Below, in pieces: positions 17,008 to 26,572 of a stretch of 64,000 nucleotides of DNA. The notes under the pieces were generated by a model. It was not told the origin of the DNA. It saw nothing but the letters and a program-made list of their open reading frames with translations, and made no database searches. This stretch comes from JBBRRP01 sp964609655 (GTDB taxonomy: Bacteria > Myxococcota_A > Polyangia > Polyangiales > Polyangiaceae), in assembly GCA_964609655.1 (NCBI GenBank), contig CAZSUA010000004.1, positions 1 through 64,000 of the forward strand. Reading direction: 5' to 3'. The position numbers were made by a program, and so were the translations under genes. Numbering within the stretch: position 1 is the stretch's first letter; the number at the start of each line of letters is the position of its first letter.

Positions 17008-18702
17008 TTACTCGTCCAAGAGGGCGTCCAGAGGCTGCCCAGGCTCCGCTCGCACAAAGGTAGCGGAAAGCTCGAGCGACTCAGGCATGAGCCCTTGTAC
17101 TTGTGAAACGACTTGCTCGACGACGTTGCGCGATTCTTCGACGTTCGGACCGGTCATCGCGACTGCAAATTTGAGTGGCGCGATTCGTCCTCCAGTTATC
17201 GGCACGATACTCAAGAGGAGCATCTCCGTAAGCTCAATGACACGCTGAGCGGCGCGACGCAGAGCGAGCATTTCTGAAATTGTCGGTCGTTCGCTCACGT
17301 GGCGGTTGGGCCCACGCACGTGATAGCGAGCAACCGAGAGCGGAATGTTCGTCCATTCTGCGAACCCACGCTCCTCTTCGAGTGCCTGCAGGAAATGGGT
17401 CCGGTGCAGGAGCCCAGTGAGCCCATCGCGCCGACTCAAATAGGCACGCGCGCGTGCATGATGCGGCGACGATTTGGTGAAACTCACCAGCTTGATACGA
17501 CATTCCCCGAGCTGCACCTCGCCACCATGCAGCATCGTTACGGTCTTTTTTCGTTCGAAGCTGTGGTCGGCGTAGGTTCCGTTGGTACTCCCGACGTCTT
17601 CAACCACCCACGAGCCAGACTGCCAACGAATCACAGCGTGGGCGCCAGAAACCGTGGCTTCCGGCAACGAGAGATCTTGCCCACTGCGACGACCGAGCGT
17701 CATCAACGGCTTGTCGAGGGGGTAGAGCTCACCGGCCGCCATCGGGGCATTGGTGGCGTACGTCATGAGCAAGGACTGGGTCCCGGGAAGGAATGTTTCG
17801 GAGACCGAGCGCCCCAACGGGGGTCCGGGAGCGAGCCGTTCGCGGGGTATTTGCACCTGGCTCGTGGTGAGCGCCGTTGGATTAAAAAATCTCAGATGGC
17901 GTGCGCCCGGTCGCAGCACTGGGTCGTCGCTCAGGCAGCGATAGATTTGCTTCACTTCGTCGACGCTCAGCCCGGCGGGCACATCGAACATGATCTGGGC
18001 ACGCATCGGCTTCGATCTCGGTCGAGAGCCCGGCTCCGGCACACGGCAAGTCCACATTTCCCAGAGTGTGAGGCCGAGCGCGTACATATCATCCTCGGGG
18101 CTAGCTCCACCTGAACGCAAACGCTCGGGTGACATGTAGTTTGGAGTGCCTCCGTCGGGAGGCGCACCTGGTCGCCGTTTGCTCACACGAGCGCGCTCCT
18201 GCGCAAACCCGAAATCTAGAATGATGGCGCGATCTTCAGTGACCATCACGTTGCCGGGCTTAAGATCGCCATGCACCAACCCTTGTGCGTGAATCGCAGC
18301 CAAGCCGGCGCTGGCTTCGCTGGCCGTCTTTCGGAACTCGTCTGATGTGTAGCCGCCTTGAGCCTTGCGCTTTCGAATGTGAGTGTGCAGGGTCTGCCCG
18401 GCGATGTGCTCCATCACCAAGATTGGCCCCCAAGCGCTTGGAGCCAGGTCGTGGACCCGACACACATTCGGGTGGCTGATCGAACGCGCCAGCAGCAGCT
18501 CCTGACGCAGCGCTTCGTCGTCGCCCGGCATCCGCGACTCTTCGCGGACGACCTTGAGCGCTACCGCCTGCTGCGTGGAGCCATCGTACGCAAGAAAGAC
18601 TTCGCCCATGCCGCCCTTACCGAGACTATGTCGGATTTCGTAACGATCATTGACGATTGTGCCCTCTGTAAGCGGGCTCGCACTGCGAGTCGGTTGCGCC
18701 AT
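17008..18702 (-). CDS. Ser/Thr kinase-FHA-degenerate GGDEF fusion
   Basis: This 564-residue cytoplasmic regulator has three parts. A Hanks-type kinase (about 20-280) has the Gly loop LGKGGMGEVF, Lys50, a catalytic HGDLKPGN (HGD in place of HRD) and DFGFA at 163. An FHA domain (about 330-415) shows LGRRSGQD and DVGSTNGTYAD. The C-terminal 140 residues begin with RDGLTGLLHRTHFLQAL, the hallmark entry of GGDEF domains, but the GGDEF loop itself is gone (GGRIAPLKFAVAM follows), so cyclase activity is unlikely. The kinase could phosphorylate its own FHA ligand. The gap-broken TM protein gene follows 14 nt downstream and may be its partner. Confidence 0.85.
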   Translation of the reverse strand: MAQPTRSASPLTEGTIVNDRYEIRHSLGKGGMGEVFLAYDGSTQQAVALKVVREESRMPGDDEALRQELLLARSISHPNVCRVHDLAPSAWGPILVMEHIAGQTLHTHIRKRKAQGGYTSDEFRKTASEASAGLAAIHAQGLVHGDLKPGNVMVTEDRAIILDFGFAQERARVSKRRPGAPPDGGTPNYMSPERLRSGGASPEDDMYALGLTLWEMWTCRVPEPGSRPRSKPMRAQIMFDVPAGLSVDEVKQIYRCLSDDPVLRPGARHLRFFNPTALTTSQVQIPRERLAPGPPLGRSVSETFLPGTQSLLMTYATNAPMAAGELYPLDKPLMTLGRRSGQDLSLPEATVSGAHAVIRWQSGSWVVEDVGSTNGTYADHSFERKKTVTMLHGGEVQLGECRIKLVSFTKSSPHHARARAYLSRRDGLTGLLHRTHFLQALEEERGFAEWTNIPLSVARYHVRGPNRHVSERPTISEMLALRRAAQRVIELTEMLLLSIVPITGGRIAPLKFAVAMTGPNVEESRNVVEQVVSQVQGLMPESLELSATFVRAEPGQPLDALLDE

Positions 18703-18823
18703 CCTAGGACTTCCGGAGCTGTGAGCTAGCGTCCCCGATTTGCGCGGTCACTGCAACGGTCGATATTCTCAACGGAAGCAGAGAAAGCTTGGTAGACGCG
18801 CGAGCCCCAAACTTCGCACCCGA

Positions 18824-20494
18824 TCACGGCGAAATCACGGTGGGACAGAGTGCGAGCACCCGCTCGCGACCTAAACCGGAAAGCAGGAATGCGATGTCCG
18901 GCAGGCCGGACTGCCCCGGAACCCACCCAAAACGCTCCCCGAGTAACAGTGCGAGGGGCTTCGGCCAGGCCCGCGGAGCAATCAGCTTAGGCACAACGCT
19001 GCGCCCGGCCAACCTGCTGACCTCCGACACTGCGAGCTCGAAACCGCCCACCTTATCCACCAACCCAAGACGCTGCGCGGCGAGGCCACTGTACACCCGC
19101 CCACCCGCCAAGGGTTCCACCTCGGAAATCGGCCGGCGCCGCCCTTCGGCGACGATGCGCACAAACCCTTCGTAAGTGGCCTGGAGCTCGCGCTCCAGCA
19201 GCTCGCGTTCCGCCTCACTCAGTGAGTGAAACACAGAGTTCACCAACGCGTGGTCTCCACGCTGCAGGCTCTCGACCCCGACCCTCAAACGCTTGGCGAT
19301 TTCAGAAACCGAAAGCCGTGCGGAAACCACGCCGATCGAGCCCGTCAGCGTCGTTGGCTCGGCTACGATGCAATGAGCCGCAACGCCGATCATGTAGCCA
19401 CCGCTGGCAGCGGCATCACTGAAACAGGCAACCACCGGCTTTTTCTTGGATAGCAGAGCTACCTTGCGGTGAATTCTCTCGGAGGTGAGCGCGCCACCTC
19501 CCCGCGAGTTGATCAGGACAACGGCCCCGCGACACTCCGGAGTCTCTTCGGCGCACTCCAATGCCGCAACCACTGAGGCTTCATCGGCGACGGAAAACGC
19601 GGCGGAGCTCCCCTGAGAAATCGTTCCAAACACGGGGATAACAGCCACCGTCGCCGGACGTCGGAAACCCACGAAGCGCGTGCGCCGACAACGCCGATAG
19701 AACTCCAAATCTACGAACCTCGACGGACCCGATGTACCCCCCAACAACTCGAGCAGCTCATCTTCGTGCGCCACGTGATCCACCAAACGCGACTCAAGCG
19801 CTTCCTTAGCGGTGAATAAGCCCTGATTCAGCCAGCGCTCTGCCACTTCGGCGCTGACGCCTCGCCCCGCTGCGATGCCTTCCCGCACCGTCTCCCAGAT
19901 CACGTCCAGATACTCTGTGCGCTGCTCACGCTCGGCTTCACTCATCGATTCACGCGTCAACATATCGCCCGCGCTCTTGTACTTCCCGATGGCCATCACC
20001 TCTGGCTCGATCCCCAAGGGCGCCAACGCGTTCTTCAGGAAAAACGATTGGCTTGCAAAGCCGACGGGGCCAAGCTGGCTGCCCGTGCCGAGAACAACCC
20101 GATCCGCCGCGGTTGCGATGAAGTATTCCCACGTTCCAGCACCGAAAGGCAGGTGCACCGCAAGCCCGAGGCCGCGCTGTCGTGCCCTCGCGAGCGCCCT
20201 GCGGAGGCTCAGCGCTTGGGCGGGGCCGCCAGCAAAGTGTTCCAGCGAAACACAGAGCCCTGTGACACGTGCGTCCCTGCCGGCGCGGTCAATCGCTTCA
20301 CGTAGGATTTCTAAAGTTAAGCCCCGTTTGCCAAAACCAAACAAAAAAGGCCTCGCGATCTCTGGAACTGTGCCGTCGATCCGGAATCGAAGGATCCCAC
20401 GCCGCGCTGCAGCAAATCGATAGCGGAACCCCCAGAAAGGCAAGCTTATCAGTGCCCACAGATTGGCGACGATCACATATATCAGTCGAAACAT
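18824..20494 (-). CDS. sppA: Signal peptide peptidase SppA-type (S49)
   Basis: This 556-residue protein has an N-terminal membrane anchor (MFRLIYVIVANLWALISLPF) and two tandem S49 domains, the long 67-kDa-type SppA. The general-base lysine is in IGKYKSAGD (about residue 172) and the nucleophile serine in AAASGGYMIGVAAH (about residue 364), split between the halves as in E. coli SppA. It degrades cleaved signal peptides in the inner membrane. ATG at 20494 is preceded by CGGAG at good spacing; the longer frame to 20575 lacks this. Confidence 0.85.
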   Translation of the reverse strand: MFRLIYVIVANLWALISLPFWGFRYRFAAARRGILRFRIDGTVPEIARPFLFGFGKRGLTLEILREAIDRAGRDARVTGLCVSLEHFAGGPAQALSLRRALARARQRGLGLAVHLPFGAGTWEYFIATAADRVVLGTGSQLGPVGFASQSFFLKNALAPLGIEPEVMAIGKYKSAGDMLTRESMSEAEREQRTEYLDVIWETVREGIAAGRGVSAEVAERWLNQGLFTAKEALESRLVDHVAHEDELLELLGGTSGPSRFVDLEFYRRCRRTRFVGFRRPATVAVIPVFGTISQGSSAAFSVADEASVVAALECAEETPECRGAVVLINSRGGGALTSERIHRKVALLSKKKPVVACFSDAAASGGYMIGVAAHCIVAEPTTLTGSIGVVSARLSVSEIAKRLRVGVESLQRGDHALVNSVFHSLSEAERELLERELQATYEGFVRIVAEGRRRPISEVEPLAGGRVYSGLAAQRLGLVDKVGGFELAVSEVSRLAGRSVVPKLIAPRAWPKPLALLLGERFGWVPGQSGLPDIAFLLSGLGRERVLALCPTVISP

Positions 20495-20615
20495 GGCAAT
20501 CACTCCGGTGCAAAGCGCGAACAGTGAGCCCGTTATACCCCGGTGTGGGCAAAGGCACGCCATCGAGTGGGCCACGTCAGCATGCGCTTGCCGCGCGGAG
20601 TGCTAGTATTCTCTC

Positions 20616-20855
20616 ATGCCGCGCCTCCGTACCTCTTTTTGGGTTTTGGTTGCTGCAACCTTTCTGTCTTTTGGCTGTGCTCAGCGAGCGGCTCCCGAGA
20701 TCCAGGCACCCCCGCCTATCCCCAAAGACTCGCGATCTCAAATTTCGCCCAAGCCTAAAAAACGGGACCTACAGCCCGAGCTGATCGCGCCCCCTCCTGC
20801 GTACGGGAACAAAGTCGTCATGGCCCAAGCCAAGCCGGTACGTTCCACCTTTTGA
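20616..20855 (+). CDS. Small hypothetical lipoprotein
   Basis: This 79-residue protein has a clear lipoprotein signal (RTSFWVLVAATFLSFGC, lipobox SFGC), followed by a Pro/Lys-rich tether. No folded domain is evident. Small lipoproteins of this kind are common in the phylum. It is divergent from sppA and converges on the gene at 20866 with 10 nt between. Confidence 0.6.
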   Translation: MPRLRTSFWVLVAATFLSFGCAQRAAPEIQAPPPIPKDSRSQISPKPKKRDLQPELIAPPPAYGNKVVMAQAKPVRSTF

Positions 20856-20865
20856 ACCACACTCG

Positions 20866-21885
20866 CTACTTCACAGAAATGGTAAGCCGAGCCCAGGCCG
20901 AACCACCACGGTTATCTCGAACCACGGCCCAAAGGCGTAGCGGCCCGGGAGCTTTCGGCGCTGCCAGCTTGGTCACGTAGTCGTCGTTGAAGCCTGTGAC
21001 CGCGTCGTTCACGAGCTTCACCCCGGAGCTCAAGCCGCCGCGATCTGTGTAGTAATTCACCCACATTTGTTCTTGGTAGTTGCGACCGCGGTTAACAGCA
21101 ATTGCATCCGGCTCCACACTCAACTTGTCGACAAAGGGTCTGAACGGGATATCCGGGCACTTCAGATCTCCATCTTTGGCACACGCTGCAACGCAGAGGT
21201 CCGGAGTCTTTTCGCAATCAGGCGCGGGAGTCTCCAGGCCGAGGCACGCAGCATCGATACAATCGGGAACCACTTCTTTGCCATTGAACTCAAAGCCGGT
21301 GAGCTTTGGGTTTTCGTTGCGAAGCTCTTCATAGGCAAAGATTTGCGTATATCCGGCGACGAAATCATCCGCGCCAAGCAGCGCTCCGTCCGCCCCCTTA
21401 CACTCCAAGGGAAAGCCCACTTTCCCGCCCGGCGCTGCCAACTCCAAGGTTCCCGCGCACGCCGCAAAGAACACAAACGCACTCCCAAATGCGGGCTGGC
21501 TGGGATCCGGCGAAGGTGCGTGGGTGGTGATAATATCGTCCGGCAGCTTAAACGTGAAATCATCTTTCTGCCCAATCGATATCCCCGGTGGCGGTGCTGC
21601 ACTCATAGGATCGCTCGCTAGCCCCGCGAAACTTCCTAGGCAGCCCGCGTAGAGATCAGCGGGGGGATTCACGCAACCAGAAAGCCACAGTCGCTGAATC
21701 GGACGGCCTGGCTCCTTCGAACCATCACTCCAGAGCAACCGCAGCGTGACCTCCTCACCCGGACGAGCGTACGCATGGTCTTTCTGCACCGCGAAAACCC
21801 GCAGAGAATTCACCTCAGCTCCGGGATCGAAATCGATACCGCAACCCATCAATCCGAACGCAAGAAGGATAGCTATCCGTTTCAA
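20866..21885 (-). CDS. Cys-rich hypothetical lipoprotein
   Basis: This 339-residue protein begins at a TTG (21885) with signal MKRIAILLAFGLMGC, lipobox GLMGC. It contains many cysteines, probably disulfide-bonded in the periplasm, and ends in a beta-sandwich-like segment (PLRLWAVVRDNRGGSAWARL). A GAGGTG lies just before the TTG, and the start overlaps the stop of the receptor gene by four bases, so it is coupled with the TonB-dependent receptor. It may be that receptor's surface or periplasmic partner, but no family is recognised. Confidence 0.65.
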   Translation of the reverse strand: MKRIAILLAFGLMGCGIDFDPGAEVNSLRVFAVQKDHAYARPGEEVTLRLLWSDGSKEPGRPIQRLWLSGCVNPPADLYAGCLGSFAGLASDPMSAAPPPGISIGQKDDFTFKLPDDIITTHAPSPDPSQPAFGSAFVFFAACAGTLELAAPGGKVGFPLECKGADGALLGADDFVAGYTQIFAYEELRNENPKLTGFEFNGKEVVPDCIDAACLGLETPAPDCEKTPDLCVAACAKDGDLKCPDIPFRPFVDKLSVEPDAIAVNRGRNYQEQMWVNYYTDRGGLSSGVKLVNDAVTGFNDDYVTKLAAPKAPGPLRLWAVVRDNRGGSAWARLTISVK

Positions 21886-24587
21886 AATTCACCTCGCAAC
21901 CCAAGGCTGGGGATCAACGGCAGACCCGTCTGGAAGGATTCTTGGCTGAAATTGTAGTTGTAAACCAGCGCCTCGACCGCCTGATTATTGTAGACGTTTT
22001 GGACGTCGAGGTACGTGGAGAGGCTCCACAGCTCAAAGCGCCAGCGCTTATCCACGCGAATATCCAACTGATGAAAGAGCGGCAGGCGCCGGCTGTAGAG
22101 ATCAGCCTGGAGGGGTGCATATGCACCCGCGTCTGCAGCATACAACGCGGGCAGGCCCTGCGGCACGACGGGCGTCGCAAGATTGCCCGAGATCACGCGA
22201 AACCTTGAGCCAAACTCCCAACCCCGCCCCAGCTGATAGCTGCCCAGCATGGTGAGATTGTGGGTTTGATCGAATTCAAACAGGCGCTCCCTCTGCTCAG
22301 GCCGGTCGCGCAACACACTGCGTGACAGCGTGTAAGCAACCCAGCCAAAGAAGCGAGAATCAGCGCGATACTTGAAGAGCGTTTCGATCCCCATCGCATG
22401 CCCGCGGCCCTCGTTGTCATACCGAAAGGTGCCGTTGTTGCCAGCCGCACGTGACACCAGATTCTGTTTGTCTTTATAAAAGGCCTCGATGCTCAGATCC
22501 ACCTGATCCCAGAGCTCCCGCTCCAGACCAACGGCGTAGTGGATCGAGCGATTGGATTCGATGCCCGGTGTGCCGAAAACAGGATCCGTTTCCTGAAACT
22601 GCGGCGGCTGATGAAAGACCCCAACGCCACCCTTGAGGATTGTTTGGTGTGTTGGCGAACCATCAGCGTTGGTCTTACCCGTCAATTCATAGCGAGCATT
22701 CAAACGTGGGCTCACATCGGTTTGGCCAGAATCCCGTGCGTAATCAAAGCGCACGGAGGGCACAACCCTCAGCTTTTGGGTTGTTTGCCATTCAAACTCC
22801 GTGTACCAGCCTGGCCGGAAGCCGGTGGTCTTCTGGTAGGTCTCAAGCGAGGGCCGCGTTGCAAACGGGCCTGGATCGGCTTCGCCGGGATTCGGTGGCG
22901 GTGGCGCACGCACCGTCACTTCAAAGGGTAGCAGCGCGAAATCCATTCCCACATTCAGCGTCATGCCGGGATTGAGCTGAAAACCAAACTCGTTGCGTAA
23001 CGTAATCGGGTTCACCTTGAGATCGAACAAGAAGGTGCCGAGCGAGAACCCGATGTTCTGCTCGCCCACCGCAAACATGGATTCGAGACGGACATTGCGG
23101 GTCAGCTGGTCCTTGTAAACGCTCTGAACCTCGTAGAACCCGGTCGAAAGCGTGAGGCTACCACCAAACCCTGGATCTTGGGTGGAGGGATCATTGATAA
23201 TCAGCTTGAGTTCGTCGTCTGAACCGTACGCCTGAAGCCTCCACGAGGTATCGGCGTCGATTTGGTCGTGTAAAATGAGCTGATAATCTTTATAAACAGG
23301 TGCACTCGTGACGCTGGCGCCCGCTTCCTCCAGCACAGGCTTGAGCCAAACATCCACCCAACTGCGGCGCCCGGCCGCGGCGAAGCTCCAGGTCTTAGAA
23401 TTGGCAATCGGCCCCTGGAGCAGGAAGCGCGTGTCGATCAGATCGCCCTGCGCCAGCCCATGATAACACTGGTCCCCCTCGATCGGCGCACCCTTCTTAT
23501 CTTTACACACCGTGTCCGGGCGAGCGATCGCGACATCCACGATACCACCCGAAGCAAGCCCATAACGCGCACTGAAGTTGCCGGGGTAAAAATCGATCTT
23601 CTCGAGCAGCTCGGTCGGGATAACGCTCGAGAGGCCGCCGAAATGATAGATGAGTGGCACTTCGGTGCCGTCAATAAACGTCAACGTATCTTGAGGCGCC
23701 GAACCACGCACAATCAAAAGGCCTGCCAAGCCCGGCGGCCGCGCCACACCTGGTAAACTCTGAATGGAGCGCAGCGCATCGCCATTCGTGCCGGGGATGC
23801 GGGAAATCTCGCGGCGCGCCAACGTACGGCGCGTGACTTCACGCGGGGGGCGTTCCCCGACCACCGTCACTTCTAAGCCTTCGCCTTCGGGTGCGAGCCG
23901 CAACGTGATCTCGGTAGCTTCACCCAGCGTGACAGCTTCATCGCTGGTTAACCCCTGAAAGCCTGAGGCGGAAACCTGAACTGAATAGCTCCCCGGCGCG
24001 AGCCCCACGAGCTCCCAATTCCCTCGGGCATCGGTGAGCGATTCAAAGCTTTGCTGGGTCGGCCCCGTGACCATCACCTTGGCCCCAGCCAACGGGACAT
24101 CCGTAGCGGCGATGAAAATCCTGCCGCCCAGGTTGCCAACCGTGGGAGCAGCTTCCGGCGCCGCAGCTTCAACCTCCTTGAGTGTGAACGCGTATTTGTA
24201 AAGGATTTGGACCGGAACAGCTTTTCCATCGCGCTCGGCAGGCGAAAAACGAAACTTCAAGGCCGCTGCCTGCGCTGCTTGATCGAAGCCATTGCCCGCC
24301 GGCTCCACCACTTCAGCTGCGCTCACATTGCCTTCAGCATCAATGGTGAGCCGAAGCACCACGTCGGCAGTAATACCTTGAGCTTGAGCGGCCGCTGGAT
24401 AAGGGGCCGACTCAAAGTGTTGAATCTCCGGCGTCTTAATTTGCGGCTTCTTCGGTGACTCTGGCGCACCACCAGGCGCCCCCGAACCCGCATCTGCCGC
24501 GGCTGCCGGCGGTTGGGCTCCGGCCCAAGCCGTCCAAAGCAGCGTTGCCAAAGCACTGAACCAAGGGAGGGCCGTCGTTACTTTCAC
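21882..24587 (-). CDS. TonB-dependent receptor fused to TonB-like domain
   Basis: This 901-residue protein (GTG start) has a signal sequence and then a TonB C-terminal-like domain (about 48-140; ADVVLRLTIDAEGNVSAAEV and AALKFRFSPAERDGKAVPV). A carboxypeptidase-regulatory-like beta domain follows (about 148-235; NWELVGLAPGSYSVQVSASG), then a plug (DALRSIQSLPGVARPPG, TFIDGTEVPLIYHFGG) and a long outer-membrane barrel ending in a terminal Phe. TonB-dependent receptors import siderophores, cobalamin or glycans; the substrate is unknown. The N-terminal TonB-like domain fused to its own receptor is unusual. The coupled downstream gene encodes a lipoprotein. Confidence 0.85.
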   Translation of the reverse strand: MKVTTALPWFSALATLLWTAWAGAQPPAAAADAGSGAPGGAPESPKKPQIKTPEIQHFESAPYPAAAQAQGITADVVLRLTIDAEGNVSAAEVVEPAGNGFDQAAQAAALKFRFSPAERDGKAVPVQILYKYAFTLKEVEAAAPEAAPTVGNLGGRIFIAATDVPLAGAKVMVTGPTQQSFESLTDARGNWELVGLAPGSYSVQVSASGFQGLTSDEAVTLGEATEITLRLAPEGEGLEVTVVGERPPREVTRRTLARREISRIPGTNGDALRSIQSLPGVARPPGLAGLLIVRGSAPQDTLTFIDGTEVPLIYHFGGLSSVIPTELLEKIDFYPGNFSARYGLASGGIVDVAIARPDTVCKDKKGAPIEGDQCYHGLAQGDLIDTRFLLQGPIANSKTWSFAAAGRRSWVDVWLKPVLEEAGASVTSAPVYKDYQLILHDQIDADTSWRLQAYGSDDELKLIINDPSTQDPGFGGSLTLSTGFYEVQSVYKDQLTRNVRLESMFAVGEQNIGFSLGTFLFDLKVNPITLRNEFGFQLNPGMTLNVGMDFALLPFEVTVRAPPPPNPGEADPGPFATRPSLETYQKTTGFRPGWYTEFEWQTTQKLRVVPSVRFDYARDSGQTDVSPRLNARYELTGKTNADGSPTHQTILKGGVGVFHQPPQFQETDPVFGTPGIESNRSIHYAVGLERELWDQVDLSIEAFYKDKQNLVSRAAGNNGTFRYDNEGRGHAMGIETLFKYRADSRFFGWVAYTLSRSVLRDRPEQRERLFEFDQTHNLTMLGSYQLGRGWEFGSRFRVISGNLATPVVPQGLPALYAADAGAYAPLQADLYSRRLPLFHQLDIRVDKRWRFELWSLSTYLDVQNVYNNQAVEALVYNYNFSQESFQTGLPLIPSLGLRGEF

Positions 24588-24667
24588 CGCCCCGCAGACC
24601 TAACGCGAAGCCGTGCCTCCAGCAAGTCTTGCCCTCGTATCTCAGGAGCGCTACGGCCCGAAATACC

Positions 24668-25447
24668 TTGAAGATAGCTACCTGGAACGTCAATAGCATC
24701 CGCGCGCGCTTCGACTTGCTGCTCGATTGGCTGAAAACTTCGACACCCGACGTGGTGTGCCTGCAGGAGACGAAAGTCACCGACGAGGATTTTCCGACGC
24801 TTGAGCTGCAAATGCTGGGCTACTCCGTGGCGATGGTCGGTCAGCGCGCCTATAACGGTGTGGCGATCGCTTCCCGACTGCCCATGAAGGATATCGAAGT
24901 GGGCTTGGTGGACGATCCACTCCCCACCGAGAAGCGCCTGATTGCTGCCACCATTCGCGGTGTTCGGATCCTGAGCGCGTACATTCCAAACGGTAAAAGC
25001 ATCGATTCTCCATCCTTCGCAGATAAGCTGAAGTGGCTAGCGGCCCTGCGCAAGACGCTCGATGTGCGCATTCTGGGAGGGATGCCCATTGTGCTGAGCG
25101 GAGATTTCAACATCGCCGCCGACGAACGCGATGTTTACGACGCCGAACGCATGCGCGGACAACTCCACTTCCATGAAAAGGAGCATGCCGCGCTCAAGCA
25201 CCTGCTAGATTTTGGACTCTGCGACGCGTTCAGACTGCATCATGCGGCAGGTCAGCTGTTCAGCTGGTGGGATTATCGAGGCGCTTCCTTGCGACTCAAT
25301 CAAGGCCTACGCATTGATTATCTGTTCCTCAGCCATGCGCTGAAAGAGCGCTGCACATCGGCAGAAATGGTGAAGGAAATGCGACTCAGGGACAAGCCAT
25401 CGGACCACATCCCGGTGGTGATCGAATTGACGGATGGGATGCCGTGA
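24668..25447 (+). CDS. xthA: Exodeoxyribonuclease III (AP endonuclease)
   Basis: This protein of about 259 residues belongs to the EEP nuclease superfamily, ExoIII type. Key residues appear in order: KIATWNVNSIRARF (Asn), VVCLQETKV (catalytic Glu), SAYIPNG (Tyr), LSGDFNIAADERDV (Asp and Asn), RIDYLFLS and the terminal PSDHIPVVIEL (Asp-His). It repairs abasic sites and trims 3' ends. The most natural start is TTG at 24668 (giving MKIATWNVN); another TTG at 24629 would add 13 residues. It is divergent from the receptor gene. Confidence 0.9.
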   Translation: MKIATWNVNSIRARFDLLLDWLKTSTPDVVCLQETKVTDEDFPTLELQMLGYSVAMVGQRAYNGVAIASRLPMKDIEVGLVDDPLPTEKRLIAATIRGVRILSAYIPNGKSIDSPSFADKLKWLAALRKTLDVRILGGMPIVLSGDFNIAADERDVYDAERMRGQLHFHEKEHAALKHLLDFGLCDAFRLHHAAGQLFSWWDYRGASLRLNQGLRIDYLFLSHALKERCTSAEMVKEMRLRDKPSDHIPVVIELTDGMP

Positions 25448-25721
25448 ACCAATTGAGATTGATCCAAAAACGTCCTCAATTCTTGATGTGATCAAAAAGG
25501 CAAGATGCGCGGATGTTCTTCCCAACGGCCCGCGAATAAATGGGAAGAGCTAGCATAGTAATTTGTTCAGACGGCTATTTTCCCGTGACAAGGGGGGGGG
25601 GATTATGGAAATGCAGAGCTAGTGGGCGGGAGGCGTTCCGCGGGTAATCTGAATCGGCGTATTTCACGCTGCCAAGGTTTGCTCGGAGTTCTCCCCCAAT
25701 TGTTACAAACCGGAGGACTAC
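25448..25721. other. Intergenic upstream of exported-protein cluster
   Basis: This AT-richer spacer contains a run of ten G near 25592. AAACCGGAGGACTAC directly precedes the next ATG. It probably holds the promoter for the 25.7-29.3 kb cluster. No gene is seen. Confidence 0.45.
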
Positions 25722-26537
25722 ATGAGGCCGATTACAAGCAGATCAATTTTTGGGGTCGTCGCGCTCGCGAGCGTCGCTTTTACCGAGAACGCAGGGGCCG
25801 CGAGCACCTACTTTATCGATGAAAGCACAGCCTACGCGGGCTCGTGCAGTAACGCCGAGAACCTCAATGTCGTTTCAGCGAGCCTCAAAACCGCGATGGA
25901 CGCCCGCAGCTTTACGGGGGCCCGATATGTCAACAGCTCCGCAATATCAGCTGACTTTACCGAGTCGTGTTCGCCTTCGTTCGGAGTGGGCGGCGTCCAC
26001 GCTGGATTAGATTCGATCTACGGAGATTCAAAAAGTGTCGTAGTTTTTGCGGGCCACGGAGGTGCCGGATTCTTCTATTTTCAGACGCCGTGGTGGGGAC
26101 AATGTTACACTCAGATGAGCAGCAACATGCGTTTAGGCGCGATGTCCGGCTCTCAGGCCACCGTGGGTATCTGGCTGAGTTGCGATTCGCTGTCTATCGA
26201 CGGTCCCAGCAGTTGGGACAATCAGGCCAACTCCCAGTGGCTGCAGCAGCAGTTCGGATTCAACAATACAATTAGGATTGGGGACAACGAGGCAAGAGAT
26301 TTTTTTAACGCAACAAATACCAGTAGCAACGTAAACGCGTGGATTAACAAATTCAACAACCAGGGCCGCGGCCCTGTGGCAATCTCGTACGGCGACACCT
26401 CAACCCGAATTGATTTGGTGCACAACTCCGCACAAATGTACCAGCGAACTTTCCTCGGGGCGCGCGGCGGATGGAATAGTTGTCAATCCGCCCAACCAGG
26501 TTTCTGGTGGAAGTCGACCTACGTTGTTGGAACATAA
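25722..26537 (+). CDS. Exported DUF6345-like protein, possible caspase-fold peptidase
   Basis: This 271-residue protein has a signal peptide (RSIFGVVALASVAFTENAGA) and strong ribosome binding site CGGAGG. The mature part contains VVVFAGHGGAGFFYF and, about 45 residues later, VGIWLSCDSLS. A His-Gly-Gly strand end followed by a strand ending Ser-Cys is the dyad layout of caspase-fold (clan CD) peptidases such as gingipain or clostripain. It resembles the DUF6345 family from memory, but a peptidase function is inference. It heads a run of four same-strand exported-protein genes with lower GC than the surroundings. Confidence 0.6.
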   Translation: MRPITSRSIFGVVALASVAFTENAGAASTYFIDESTAYAGSCSNAENLNVVSASLKTAMDARSFTGARYVNSSAISADFTESCSPSFGVGGVHAGLDSIYGDSKSVVVFAGHGGAGFFYFQTPWWGQCYTQMSSNMRLGAMSGSQATVGIWLSCDSLSIDGPSSWDNQANSQWLQQQFGFNNTIRIGDNEARDFFNATNTSSNVNAWINKFNNQGRGPVAISYGDTSTRIDLVHNSAQMYQRTFLGARGGWNSCQSAQPGFWWKSTYVVGT

Positions 26538-26572
26538 GGGTTCTGTTACTAAAAATGAAAAGGAATTCTTTT

